From positions 1 through 61,925 of IMG/VR virus record IMGVR_UViG_3300028553_001902: a DNA stretch of 61,925 nt, one strand, 5' to 3'. The number at the start of each line of letters is the position of its first letter. The stretch's first letter is position 1. Source of the stretch: a virus. The translations under genes and the position numbers were made by a program. The notes under the pieces are model-generated. The model saw nothing but the letters and a program-made list of their open reading frames with translations, searched no databases and had not been told where the DNA came from. This document shows positions 42,750 through 54,300 of the stretch, piece after piece.

Positions 42750-45700
42750 TATAAAGCCCCTCCAAAATTTTTATATGAATATACTATCGAACCAACGTCA
42801 CGATTTGTATAATAACTTCCATGTTGCCCATCTAATAAATCTGCATTTAGATTGATAACACTAGTTGTAGAAGATACTGTAAACGGCGCTATTCCTGACG
42901 CAACTGTTGAAATAAAAGCTGTGGCGCTAACCTGTCCTAAAACTTCTAGTTTTGTACTTGGATTGGTAATGCCACCTATACCAATATTTCCACTAGTAGC
43001 TTTTATAACCATATTCACAGGACTTGCATACATTCCAGTAAAATATAAATCTGCTGTTGAGCCCCCAGAAAAAGCAGCAGCACTTTGAAAATAATTTATA
43101 CCTCCAGCAGTAACAAGTCGTATTATTGAGTTTGCATCTTCTGCTACAATTCCTGCATTTGCAGGAACATAAAGATGTAAAAGTTCAAATGGCGCTTGGG
43201 TTCCAATACCAACATAACCACTAGAATTTATGCGCATGGCCTCAACGCCACCCTCAACAAATCCTATTGTATCAGCTGTTGGAAAATATATTCCAGTATT
43301 AGTATCATTTATTGCAGCGAGAGCAGGAATTGTTGTAGAGCCAGTTCCTACATAAATATTAGCAGAAGCTGTTAAATTATTGACAAAAATATTACTAGAT
43401 GTAATATTTATTGTATTCACAAAACTTGATGTTAAAGAACTTGCACTTATATTTCCAGTTACATTAATTGAAGAAGCTGTAATTCTTGTAGTATTTATTG
43501 AAGTTAAATTAGCTATAGAAGAAGTTAATAAATTTGTACTTATGTTTGAAGCAGTTAAGATTGTAGCATTTATTGTAGAAGAAGTTAAAATATTACTACT
43601 AATATTTGAACTTGTTAAAGTAGTAACTTCAATATTACTTGTTGAAAATCCACCATTTAAATCTCTGGATACTAAGGCGCTATTAACATTGCTACTTGTT
43701 GCATTTGTTCCTATTGTAATAAAATCAATTGTAGCACTACTTGTTAATATTATACCATATCCTGCGTTCAATGTCAAGGTGTCACCAGGGTCATCAGCAA
43801 TTACAGCACTTTGCCCTGAAATAGAAATAATCCCAAAGGCACTGGCGGCCGAACCTCCAGCAGATGCATTAATTGTTAGAGTGTTAGTTGCATTATCAGT
43901 ACTTAATGTTATATTAGTCCCACCTGCAACAGTTAATATAGAATTAGGAGATGCAGCTACAAGATTATTTTGTCCTGATACTGATATAGTGCCAAATGCG
44001 CTTCCGCCTCCACTGCCAGTATTTACACCAATAACGTGACCATAAGTATCAAAAGTAAGTCCATTAACAAATACTCCGCTAGTTGTTGTTACATCTGCAA
44101 CTGTTGAAGTGTCAGCATGTGAAATGGTTATTGAGGCTGTAGCAGTTTGATTCAATGTAAATGAACCTGTACCAGTAAGGCCGCCACCTGAATTTATGTT
44201 AATTGTTACATCTGAAATTGTTGGTTTGTTTGTGATATTAGTATAATCAAGGTAATATGAGCCATGCTGCCCATCAAGTAGGTCTGTATTTAAGTTCGTT
44301 ACTAGAGTTGTTGAAGATACTGTTAATGGTGGTGTGCCAGTTGCAACAGTTGATATAAGTGAAGTTGCACTTATTATTCCAGCAACTTCTAGTGTTGTGC
44401 TAGGTGTTCTAGTGCCAATACCCACTCTATATCCTTCAGGAAAAATTGTATTGCTAAATATACTTACAGTACCTAATGAACCAGCAGTTGTACTACCCAT
44501 TACTATATTTGTTATTGAGCCACTTAGACCCCTAGTACCAATCTGAATAGTCTGCCTCAAACCACTACTGACAGTACCCACTGCTATGCTAACCGTATAT
44601 GAGGCTGTTGAGCGACCTATAACAATTTCTGATGATTGTGTAGGCCCACCAATTAGAATTGAGCCAGTTTCTATACCTGTTCCAATATTTATATTAGAAG
44701 TCTTTACAGCAGTTCCTATATTTGCAGTACTACCAGCTGCCCCATTTAATGATAAGGCCGCATTTGCAGTTAGTGTACTATTAAATGTTGAGGCTCCTTC
44801 AGTAGTTATTCCATTGTAAACAGAAAGCGTAGAATTCATTCTTACAGCATCATAAGCAAAAAAGTTTCCTCGAACATTTAAATTTCCGTCTACTGCAAAA
44901 TTACCTACATTAATTATAGAGCGAGCATTATTGGCATATTGATAAACTCTGGTATTACCAGTACCAACTACATATGTATAACTAGCTGTTGAATTTAAAT
45001 TTGTATACATGCCAAGAGGATTACTTTCTTCAAAAAGTACTGGAAAAGCACTTTTAACAACAGAGCTAGTTATTGTAAAGGGAACAGAAAGTTCAAATTG
45101 AAATATAGAATCAAGACTATTATCTAAAATAAACATTCTAGTTCCATCAGAATTAAAATTTATTGCCTGTGGATTATTAGAAGGAGATAGTGATCTTGAG
45201 ACTGAAGCATAAACAGCTGTTGAAGAGCTCCATGCAGTTCCTAGTGAATACTCATGAACCCTATCATTTGTTGTTCCAACCATAAACATTTTAGTTCCAT
45301 CATTATTAAACGCCAAGCCAGCTGCTCCTGTATCTTGACTGACAACTGAAAATGAAGTAGAAAAAGTCATGCTGCCAGGTGACACATTCCAAGGTGTCGT
45401 CAATCTAAATTCTCTAACAACATCTGAAGTTCCACCTAATACATAAACTCTTGTTCCATCATCTTTGAAAAATAAATCATTTGGACTACTATCGCCAATA
45501 TTAAATGAGGTTGTATAGAGAGCAGCAGTACTAACTATCCAGGGTGTAGATAAACTATATTGAGCTATACCATCTCCAGAACTTCTTCCAGTTATAAACA
45601 TATATTGACCTTCAGGACTAAAAAAGACTCCTTGTGGACTAGGCTCTTGACCTGATACTGAAAAAGATATTCCAGAATAAGAAAGTCCTGTAACGGATAC

Positions 45701-48307
45701 ATTTTTAGTTATTATATCATTTGCATTTTGAGTCCTTATAATTATAGAATCAAAGCTTGCAGTACTACTTGTTAATGTTATAATACTTGCACTACTTGCT
45801 GTCAATGTATTTACACTTATATTTGTTGCAGTTAAGGTTGTTATATTTAGTTGACTTGCTGTTAGAATATCTACACTAATATTACTAGATGTTAAATTTA
45901 TTGTATTAATAATACTAGCTGTTAAAATATTTGTACTAATATTGGAACTAGTTAAAGTCGTTATATTAGCAAAGCTAGCAGTTAAAGTATCTGTACTTAT
46001 ATTTGATGCTGAAAGAGTTGGAATATTTAATTGACTCGCAGTTAATATATTAACACTTATATTTGAAGCTGTTAAAGTATCAACATTAATAAAACTAGAT
46101 GTAATTGAACTAGCACTAATATTTCCAGTTACATTTAAAGAAGAAGCAGTAATTCTAGTTGTATTAATTGAAGTTAAATTTGCCACACTCGAAGTTAAAA
46201 CGTTTGTGCTAATATTTGAAGCTGTTAAATTAGCAATATTTGCAAAACTAGCAGTCAATATATTAGTACTTATATTAGAAGAAGTTAAAGTCGTAATATT
46301 TCCAAAACTAGCTGTTAAAATGTTTGTACTAAAATTAGAAGTTGAGAAATTAGATACATTTAAATTTGTTGCAGTTAAATTTGAAACAGTTATATTTGTT
46401 GCATTTATAAAACTAGCAGTTAAAATATTTGAGCTTACATTTGAAGCTGTTATAATTGAACTATTTATAAAACTGGATGTTATGGAACTTACACTAATAT
46501 TTCCTGTAATATTCATCGAAGAAGCAGTAATTCTAGTTGTATTAATTGAAGTTAAATTTGCAACGCTTGCCGTTAGAATATTTCCACTAATATTTGAAGC
46601 AGTCAAAGTGGTCAGATTTAATGAGCTTGCAGTTAATACATTTGTACTAATATTTGAAGCAGTTAAATTAGTAATATTTGCAGAGCTAGCTGTTAAAATA
46701 TTCCCACTTATATTTGATGCAGTTAAAGTAGTTAAATTTAAAGAACTAGCAGTTAATACATTTGTACTAATATTTGTTGAAGTTAAATTACTTGTAAAAA
46801 TTGAGCTTGCACTTATATTTCCAGTTACAGTAAGATTTGAGCTAAATGTAACATTACCTATCGCAGTCAGATTTCTTGCACTGATAAGTGTTGTAGATTG
46901 TAATTGAGAAGTAGTTATACTTGTTGCATTTATTACAGTTGATGTTAAGCTTGCGGCTGAAACATTATTAAAATTAGATAAACTAGCTGTCAAAACATTT
47001 GCACTAATATTAGTAGCTGTCAAATTTGCTATACTAAAAGAACTAGCTGTTAAAACATTTGCACTTATATTTGAGGCAGTTATTATTGAACTATTTATAA
47101 AGCTAGATGTAATAGAACTTGCACTAATATTTCCAGTTACGTTCAAAGATGATGCTGTTATTCTTGTAGTATTTATTGAAGTTAAATTAGCTACACTAGC
47201 TGTTAATGAATCCACACTTATATTAGAACTTGTTATTAAACTAGCACTTAAAGAGCTGACACTTATGTTTCCTGTAACATTTATAGAAGATGCCGTAATT
47301 CTAGTAGTATTAATGTTTGTTAAATTAGCTATAGAAGAAGTTAAAATATTTGAACTTATATTAGAACTAGTTAAAGTTGTAGCATTTATAAAACTAGATG
47401 TAATAGAGCTAGCACTTATGTTTCCTGTCACATTTAGAGAAGAAGCAGTAATACGAGTAGTATTTATTGAAGTTATATTTGCCACACTTGAAGTTAAAAT
47501 ATTTGCACTTATATTTGAAGCTGTTAAATTGGTAACATTTGCTGTACTAGCTGTTAAAATATTTCCACTTATATTGCTTGCTGTAAAAGTTGTTACATTT
47601 AATGAGGCAGCTGTAAAAGAATTGGCGCTAATATTAGTGGCTGTAATTGTGCTTGCCGTCACGTGACTTACAGAAAATCCACCACTTGCATCGCGCGATA
47701 CAATAGTATTGGCAACATTAGAGCTTGTTGCATTACTAGTTACAGTAAAACTGGAGTTTCCACTTTGATTAGCAGTAAATGTGGCCGAACCCCCAAGCCC
47801 CACTCCAGATGTAGCTAAAGTTAATGTGCCATCGCCAGGTGTTGCACCAGAAGCTGCAATTGTAAGAGTATCTGTAGTTGCATTTGTCGTAAGTGTGATT
47901 CCGCTACCTGCAGTAATAGTCAGTATATCAGAAGCTACTTCAGCAACAATTGCGCTTTGTCCTGAGACAGAAATTGTACCAAAAGCAAAAGAACCTCCGC
48001 CGCTCCCAGTGTTTATAGCCTCTGCTATTTTTGCAGAGCGCGATATTAAAATCTTTTTATTAGAAAAATTATTGTCAGGTACAAGCATATAAACTTCTTC
48101 GCCCACATTAAAAGAATCATTTTTTAATGAATAGGCATCATATTCCACACCTTGATAAGATACTCTATATAAATTTTTAGTCTCATCATCGCGCGAAACA
48201 ATTTGTACAATTACAGATCTATCCAACATTAGTTGAGCTATTTTTCTATCTGTAATTAAATGTATAGAAGTAAAAATCTCTTCTAATATTGCATCATAAC
48301 TGTTCAT
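42749..48307 (-). CDS. Giant repeat-rich tail fibre protein
   Basis: A 1852-residue protein; ATG 48307 is preferred over GTG 48319. Residues 1-90 form an attachment domain (SYDAILEEIFTSIHLI, VGEEVYMLVPDNN). Residues about 215-840 are imperfect repeats of roughly 18-20 residues built on LTASNISANILTAS, with the longer unit SINTTRITASSLNVTGNIS occurring five times there and again near residue 1600. About 870-1100 is a propeller-like set of DGTKMFMVG blades. Later parts contain duplicated LLDGQHGSYY segments. The repeat rod is almost free of charged residues. It is probably a trimeric beta-helical fibre. Confidence 0.8.
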   Translation of the reverse strand: MNSYDAILEEIFTSIHLITDRKIAQLMLDRSVIVQIVSRDDETKNLYRVSYQGVEYDAYSLKNDSFNVGEEVYMLVPDNNFSNKKILISRSAKIAEAINTGSGGGSFAFGTISVSGQSAIVAEVASDILTITAGSGITLTTNATTDTLTIAASGATPGDGTLTLATSGVGLGGSATFTANQSGNSSFTVTSNATSSNVANTIVSRDASGGFSVSHVTASTITATNISANSFTAASLNVTTFTASNISGNILTASTANVTNLTASNISANILTSSVANITSINTTRITASSLNVTGNISASSITSSFINATTLTSSNISSNILTSSIANLTNINTTRITASSINVTGNISVSSLSASLITSSNISVDSLTASVANLTSINTTRITASSLNVTGNISASSITSSFINSSIITASNISANVLTASSFSIANLTATNISANVLTASLSNFNNVSAASLTSTVINATSITTSQLQSTTLISARNLTAIGNVTFSSNLTVTGNISASSIFTSNLTSTNISTNVLTASSLNLTTLTASNISGNILTASSANITNLTASNISTNVLTASSLNLTTLTASNISGNILTASVANLTSINTTRITASSMNITGNISVSSITSSFINSSIITASNVSSNILTASFINATNITVSNLTATNLNVSNFSTSNFSTNILTASFGNITTLTSSNISTNILTASFANIANLTASNISTNVLTSSVANLTSINTTRITASSLNVTGNISASSITSSFINVDTLTASNISVNILTASQLNIPTLSASNISTDTLTASFANITTLTSSNISTNILTASIINTINLTSSNISVDILTASQLNITTLTATNISVNTLTASSASIITLTSSTASFDSIIIRTQNANDIITKNVSVTGLSYSGISFSVSGQEPSPQGVFFSPEGQYMFITGRSSGDGIAQYSLSTPWIVSTAALYTTSFNIGDSSPNDLFFKDDGTRVYVLGGTSDVVREFRLTTPWNVSPGSMTFSTSFSVVSQDTGAAGLAFNNDGTKMFMVGTTNDRVHEYSLGTAWSSSTAVYASVSRSLSPSNNPQAINFNSDGTRMFILDNSLDSIFQFELSVPFTITSSVVKSAFPVLFEESNPLGMYTNLNSTASYTYVVGTGNTRVYQYANNARSIINVGNFAVDGNLNVRGNFFAYDAVRMNSTLSVYNGITTEGASTFNSTLTANAALSLNGAAGSTANIGTAVKTSNINIGTGIETGSILIGGPTQSSEIVIGRSTASYTVSIAVGTVSSGLRQTIQIGTRGLSGSITNIVMGSTTAGSLGTVSIFSNTIFPEGYRVGIGTRTPSTTLEVAGIISATSLISTVATGTPPLTVSSTTLVTNLNTDLLDGQHGSYYLDYTNITNKPTISDVTININSGGGLTGTGSFTLNQTATASITISHADTSTVADVTTTSGVFVNGLTFDTYGHVIGVNTGSGGGSAFGTISVSGQNNLVAASPNSILTVAGGTNITLSTDNATNTLTINASAGGSAASAFGIISISGQSAVIADDPGDTLTLNAGYGIILTSSATIDFITIGTNATSSNVNSALVSRDLNGGFSTSNIEVTTLTSSNISSNILTSSTINATILTASNISTNLLTSSIANLTSINTTRITASSINVTGNISASSLTSSFVNTINITSSNIFVNNLTASANIYVGTGSTTIPALAAINDTNTGIYFPTADTIGFVEGGVEAMRINSSGYVGIGTQAPFELLHLYVPANAGIVAEDANSIIRLVTAGGINYFQSAAAFSGGSTADLYFTGMYASPVNMVIKATSGNIGIGGITNPSTKLEVLGQVSATAFISTVASGIAPFTVSSTTSVINLNADLLDGQHGSYYTNRDVGSIVYSYKNFGGAL
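45770..47650 (-). repeat. Tandem fibre-coding repeats
   Basis: About 1.9 kb of imperfect in-frame repeats of some 54-60 bases, plus a copy block near 43380-43640. Each unit encodes variants of TASNISxNILTAS. The repeats also create long open frames on the opposite strand. Confidence 0.85.
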
Positions 48308-48343
48308 AATCGACCTCACTTCCTTATTATCCCTATTTATTAT

Positions 48344-48378
48344 AAAAAAGATAGGGGATAGATTTAAAACCTATCCCC
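48344..48378 (-). terminator. Intrinsic terminator after the tape measure gene
   Basis: Minus-strand stem GGGGATAG/CTATCCCC (48371-48378 with 48354-48361), loop of nine bases, then tatcttttttat. It lies just after the tape measure stop and before the fibre gene. Confidence 0.75.
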
Positions 48379-48384
48379 ACAATA

Positions 48385-51300
48385 TTAATATGATTTTGTT
48401 CGATACGCGTATTGAAGTGCCTTTGTAGACATAGAAGAAAATGCTTTCTTAATTTCATCTGCAGAACTAACATTTGGAAACTCAGCATTAATAGTAATAT
48501 TTTGACCTGTATTAGAAGACGCATTTGTAATATTAGGAACAAATCCTCCAATAATTCTGGGCATAGAGCGAGCTATGGAAACAGCATCAAGTATATTGCG
48601 TGTATCCATTTTATTTAACACAAGCTCTTTTTCATGCAAGACGCCAAGTTTTCCACCATCAAAACTACCTGTATATCCACCTGTCTCCATCTTAACAATG
48701 CGATCTCTATATGCCTTTGCATCAGAAAGTATTTTCTTTTCTGCAGCAGTCAGTTTATCTCCCTTAGCCTCATAATCTGCAATTATAGTGTTTGCACGAG
48801 CTATTTCTGTAGCTTTAAATGCTGGATCAGAAGCAATCCTAGCAAATAAGTCTGCACCATGCGGAGATTTTCCACCTGTCCCATAGACTTTTGCAGTTGT
48901 TACTGTTTGTTGTATAGCTTTAATGCCACGTTCTTCATAAAAATCTGGAATTGCAGCAGCTATTGCCTTCATCTCTGGAGTTTGGTATCCACTTGCTATT
49001 TTTGCTCCAAATGCTTTTAGAGCATCAATTAATCTATCATTAGACTTTACTATGCTAAAATTAGATTGAATTAATAGCTGTTCAGAAGAAATAACAGCAT
49101 CGAACTCACCTTGAGCTGATGCACCTATAGCCTCTCTCTGTCTCGCAGTTAATACTTGCGCTGCTTGAGCAGTTGTCATTCTACCTGCTATAAGCCTGCT
49201 TGCGATATTACTCTTACCCTCAGCAACAAGAGCACTGATTGTTTTAGCCTTGACAACATCTTCACCTTGAGCAGTTCTCTGAGTTCTTAATTCACCCAAC
49301 AACGCCTGAGCTCTACTTACATCCTCTCCACGCAAAAGCATTTGTGGAATTTGCTGCTCTAAATTAAAGATATTATCAGAAATTTCTCTATAGCGAGAAA
49401 TGGATTCTTTCTCAAATTCAGCTGCGGCTTGCATAGAGGCCTGTCTGCCATCTTCGCCACCTGCAGTGGGTGCAAATCTATATTGACCCGAAGGCGCACG
49501 CGTCAATCTTAGTGGGCCACTTGTTTGCTCGCCACTTAAAACTTTTAATAGATTTATTTGAGCGCGTGTAGAATCAATTACTTGTTTTGTAAGTTTTACA
49601 TCTTTTATTTTACCTTGAAGATATTTAAGATTTGTTTTATATGTTTGGTCAGTAGATTCTTCAATTTCTTTTTGAATTTCAAGTTCTAGTTGAGTACGTT
49701 CTATTAACTGCTCATGAGTATCAATAAGCTCATCAATTAAGCGCTGACGCATTTCATATTGACTTTGTAGAACTTCCATATTTGCAGTTCCATAGAGAGC
49801 AATATTGTATTCATCTACGGCACGTTTTTTAATAGATTCATTGACTTGATCCATTAAGTTGCGCTGCTCGATATAAAGTTGATTCTGTTCTTTTATAAGC
49901 AAACTTTTTTCAAACTCACTTAATTTTTGAGTTTTTAAAATAGTGTCAATTTCAATTAATCTTTTTTGATTTCTATCATACAATTGTTTTTGTTGTGCAA
50001 TAATCATGTCTTGAACTTTTAAATATTCAGCACTTTGTTCAAGTCTATTTCCTAATTGAGATTCTAATTTTGCTATATTTGTTTCAATATTTTCTTTATC
50101 AGTATCATAGCTTAATTTTTTTAAATTATATATAGCTTCTTCGTCAGCTAAAATATTATTAGTATATTGAGCATCTAGAGCAAGAGCTTTATTCAATTCA
50201 TCCTGTAAGGATTTGCGTTTTTCAGCAGTCATCTTACCTTTTAACTGTTCTCGCAAACCTTTTATGATTTCAATATTACTACGTTTTAATTCTTTAGTTG
50301 TATTAATTTGTTCTCTTAAATTTGCAGCAGTTGCATGAACAACCTGCCGCTGTTCTTTACTTCCATCTTTAAATAGTTTTAATCGTGACTCTAAACTCGC
50401 TTGCTCAGCTTCTAAATTTTGTAATTTTTCTGTTAAATCAATAAGCTTAGTAATTTCATCATTAAGTTTTTTCTGAGCACCTAATATTTTTTCATATGTT
50501 ATTAATTGCTCTTTCATTGCCTCAGTAAAGATGCCTTCTTTTCCATATGGATCTTTTTTCTGCGCAGCCTGAAGCTCATCAATTTTTTTCTGTGTTAATT
50601 CTATACTACCCTGATATTTTGTTAATTCACTCTGCATACGTCGATTTTCATCAACAAATATATCTGCATCTTGAGCACGAAGCTGAATTAAGCGTTCCAT
50701 TTGCTCTGTATATGCTTTTGTTCCACTTGTTAAACCAGCCAAAGTTTCTTCGGCTTCTGAGATTGCTCTTTGACGCTCAGCACGCTCAGTATCATACATA
50801 CCAAGAATCTCAGCAATAGGATCTCTAGGTTTGCCACCTTCAGTAATTGCTGTAGCATCTATACCTTCTTTTTTACCTATATTTAAAGCGCCCCAAAATT
50901 CTTCATAAACACTAGAACCTTGGCGAATCTTTACACTTGAAGTTTTGCCAAAACCAACTGTTAAAGCTTTTAAGTTTAGATCTTCTAATGCACGCATCTC
51001 AGCATCATCTAGTCTAACTCCAAAAACACCAACATCAGAAGGATCTAATTTACTTAAAAACCCTTGAATTTTATAATAGTCCATCTGTATATCTAATAGT
51101 TCTTGAAATTGCTGCTCCAAAGGTTTTTTAGAATTCCTAACTGCGTCAACAATGGAGCCCATCTGTGTTCTAACTTGATTACCAGCCTCACCAAAATTAG
51201 CTGATATTAATGCATCATTTAAATCTTGCAAAGGATTTCTAACCCCATCAGCAAGGTCTTTTCCACTAATAACTAATTTTCGCTGCTCTTCGTTCAAAGC

Positions 51301-54300
51301 TTCATAAGCTTTTCTAAAACCTTCTGTACTTTCTAGAGCAGCATCGAGAACTCTTTGATAGTCTTCTTCAAAATCAAAACCATGCTTTTCTAAAAGATCT
51401 CTTCTATCTTCTTCAGTTGCCCCCATAAATTGTTTAAAAATTGAAGAGTATCCACTTGTTAAATCTCTAATAAATTGTTCTTGGGTAGAAAGCTTTTCTC
51501 CAGTGCTCGCTAAGCCCTCACCAAAATCTTTGTAAAATTGTAAATATGCCTCATCCTGCTCACCTATGTCTAATTCTAAAATTGAGGCAAGTCTTTCTTT
51601 AGCACTTTCACCAGTATCTAAAATTATATCTTCATTTCCAGAGATTATTGCCTGAAGACCACGCTGTGTATCAGCTAATTTATCTGGATCTAAAGCTCTA
51701 TCTGCATCAATATAAAAATTTAAAAGTCTTTCTCCATATTTCTGAATTTGTAAACCATGCATCTCAGCCTTTAAAGCATTATCTTTCATGCTATTGGCCT
51801 GCTCATCCAAAGATGCTCTAGCTGCTTCAGACATGAGTGCATAAGCTTGAGAAGTTCTATATATGCCAGAAAGTAGCTCTTCATTATTGAAGGTTACCTC
51901 AGTGCCACCACCGCGCCCTGTAATACGATTCACTGTACCAATATTATCAGTTAATTGTGAAGGAGATACACCAGTACCAAGGTTTATTTTATACTCTCCC
52001 TCAGCCTCTTTTGCTGCTTTTGCTTGTAACTGTTGAGCTGTTTCAATCAACTCAGGAAGCTTCAGTGCCTCTCGCTCTTTTTCTATTTCTAATTCCTTAT
52101 TCTTTAATTCAACTAATTTTGTTATATATTCAGTATCCCTTATTATTGCATTACCATAAGCATCTTGACCTATTGCAATTTCGGGTAATATTTCAGCTAA
52201 TTTATTTGATGCCTCTACATAAGCATAACTATCTTTTTCAATACCTGGTCTAGTTATTATATTTACAAGCTCTTCAATTTGACTTCCGCTAGTTTCAAAA
52301 GCTTCATTGATTGAAGTTCTCATTTTATCCATATCAGATCTAACTTGAGCAGCTTCTTTATTTACACTAAAAAAAGATAAGGTCAAGGAACCTAAAAGAC
52401 CAACCAACATTCCTATAGGACCAAATAATGCGCCAATAGCTGGCAATAATGAACCAATGATACTGACTGTTTTTTCACCTGTTGTTAAATTTTCATTTGT
52501 AACAGCAGCTGCAATATTAGGTACTGCTAATGCAGTACCTAAAATACCTCCTCCTGCACCTCGTGCAAGTTGGCGACCTCTAATGGCCTTTTTTTCTTCA
52601 TCAGTGAGTTTATCATACCCACCAGCTCTTTCCATTGCTTCTCTTTGTCCTGCAGTTGCGCTGGCATAAACTCCGCCACCCAAAATTCCATATCCTTCTT
52701 TAAAACTGCTTGAAAGTCCAGCAGTTTTTAAAGAACTTTTCAATGCCCCTGTAATTCCTCCAGTTGCAGCTGTTGATGCAAGAATTGCAGCACCAACGCC
52801 ACCTAATCCACCTAATATTTTCATAGAGGCTAGGGGAACAAGAATTGCAGCGATTTGTCCCAAAATATTAGAAAAAGCATTACCTTTTTCAATTAAAGTT
52901 GTAAAATTTCTAATCAATGCAGAAGTTCCATCAATTAGATCTTTAAATAAATCAGAACTTATTAATTCATTTACAAGACCTTCAAAATCAGCCTTTAATT
53001 GCTCTAATTTTGCTCCAATAGAGTCTAAATATCTTTCATTAGCACGCTGAGCTGCACCTGTTGAATTTGTTGCTATATCTGTTACCTCTGCAACTCTATC
53101 CCAATTCTCCACTAAAGCAATAAATCTGTCTCGCTGCTCTTTTCCAGCTATAGCCTCAATTAAAGCATTTTTTGCTGCATTACTATTTACAGTATTATAT
53201 ATTTCAGCAACTTCACCAAGGAGTGTTTGAACATCTTTAACGTCCCCAGTATATTCATCAATCAAACTAAAAGAAATGCCAAATTGCTTTGTTAAATCTT
53301 GGAGTTTATTAGTTATACCTTCAAATTCTTTACTACCAACTCGAACTTCTGCTAGATTACCAATAAGCGTTTTCATACCTGTACCAATAAGCTCTGGTGC
53401 TTGTCGAGTTGTTTCAGATATTACAGCAAGCATTGCGGCTGATTGTTCAGGGCTAAATCCAGAAACCGCAAAAGATGAAGCGGACTTTTTAAAAGCATTC
53501 GCAATTTCATCAGCGCTTGTACCAGTTGCTGCATCTAACTCAGCAAGCATATCTACAATTCGCTCACCAGCACGAGCACCATCAGTTTCTAGCATATTAA
53601 ACGAATTCGCAATAGCTGTAATATAGTCAGATGTATCTTCTGCGCGAGCACCAGTAATATTGGCCAATTTAATTGATGCCTCAGCAAGTGCAGCAGCATT
53701 ATCAGCAGCCAATCCACCTTGTTGAATAAAGATCAAAGAAGCTTCTGCGAAAGCCTTCCCAGTTGTTCCAAGCGATCTACCTGTCTCTATAGCCATTTCT
53801 TTAAAAATTTTCATGCTCTCAGCGCTTCGCTCAGATACAATTCCAATACGAGTCAATACTTTATCAAATTCAATGAATTGTTGAATGGCTGCCCCAATAC
53901 CAGCCATTAAAGCAAAGGATGCACTATAAAGCGGAGCCTCTAAAAATGACTGCCCTAATGCCCTACGAGTTCTACTTATAAGAGTATAGCGCTGATCTTC
54001 TTTTTTATTTAAAACATCTTGGGCGCGAGCTTGCGCCTTCAATTCTTCTGTTAGCTTTCTGTGTTCGGCAGTAAGCTTTTTCATTTGCCTATTTGCTACG
54101 TCAGTATCAGCATTATAATCGCGAAAGGCTTCTTGTGCTCCATTCTTAAATCTACCCATTGCAACTCGCAAATCCATAAGCTGCTTTTTCAAAAGATTTA
54201 ATTGTTCTGGAGTATTGCCCGCAAGATTTATAGGATCTGCCTCAATCTGATCAATCATTTTTTCTAAGCGCTTTAATTCTGTCTCAGCTGATTGTAAACC

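Noticed and set aside
46206-46907. Long plus-strand open frames opposite the fibre (for example 46206-46907, 47265-47666 and 43380-44039)
   Set aside because: They are the complement of the fibre repeats: the same short period gives low-complexity Val/Ile/Leu/Glu strings, and no ribosome sites are seen.
45770-47650. Dense short repeats that could look like a CRISPR array
   Set aside because: The units are imperfect, lack unique spacers of constant length, and stay in frame within the minus-strand fibre gene.
48339-48367. Minus-strand TATAAT before the fibre gene as a promoter
   Set aside because: The paired -35 (ttaaat) matches the consensus at only three of six positions and overlaps a terminator hairpin.
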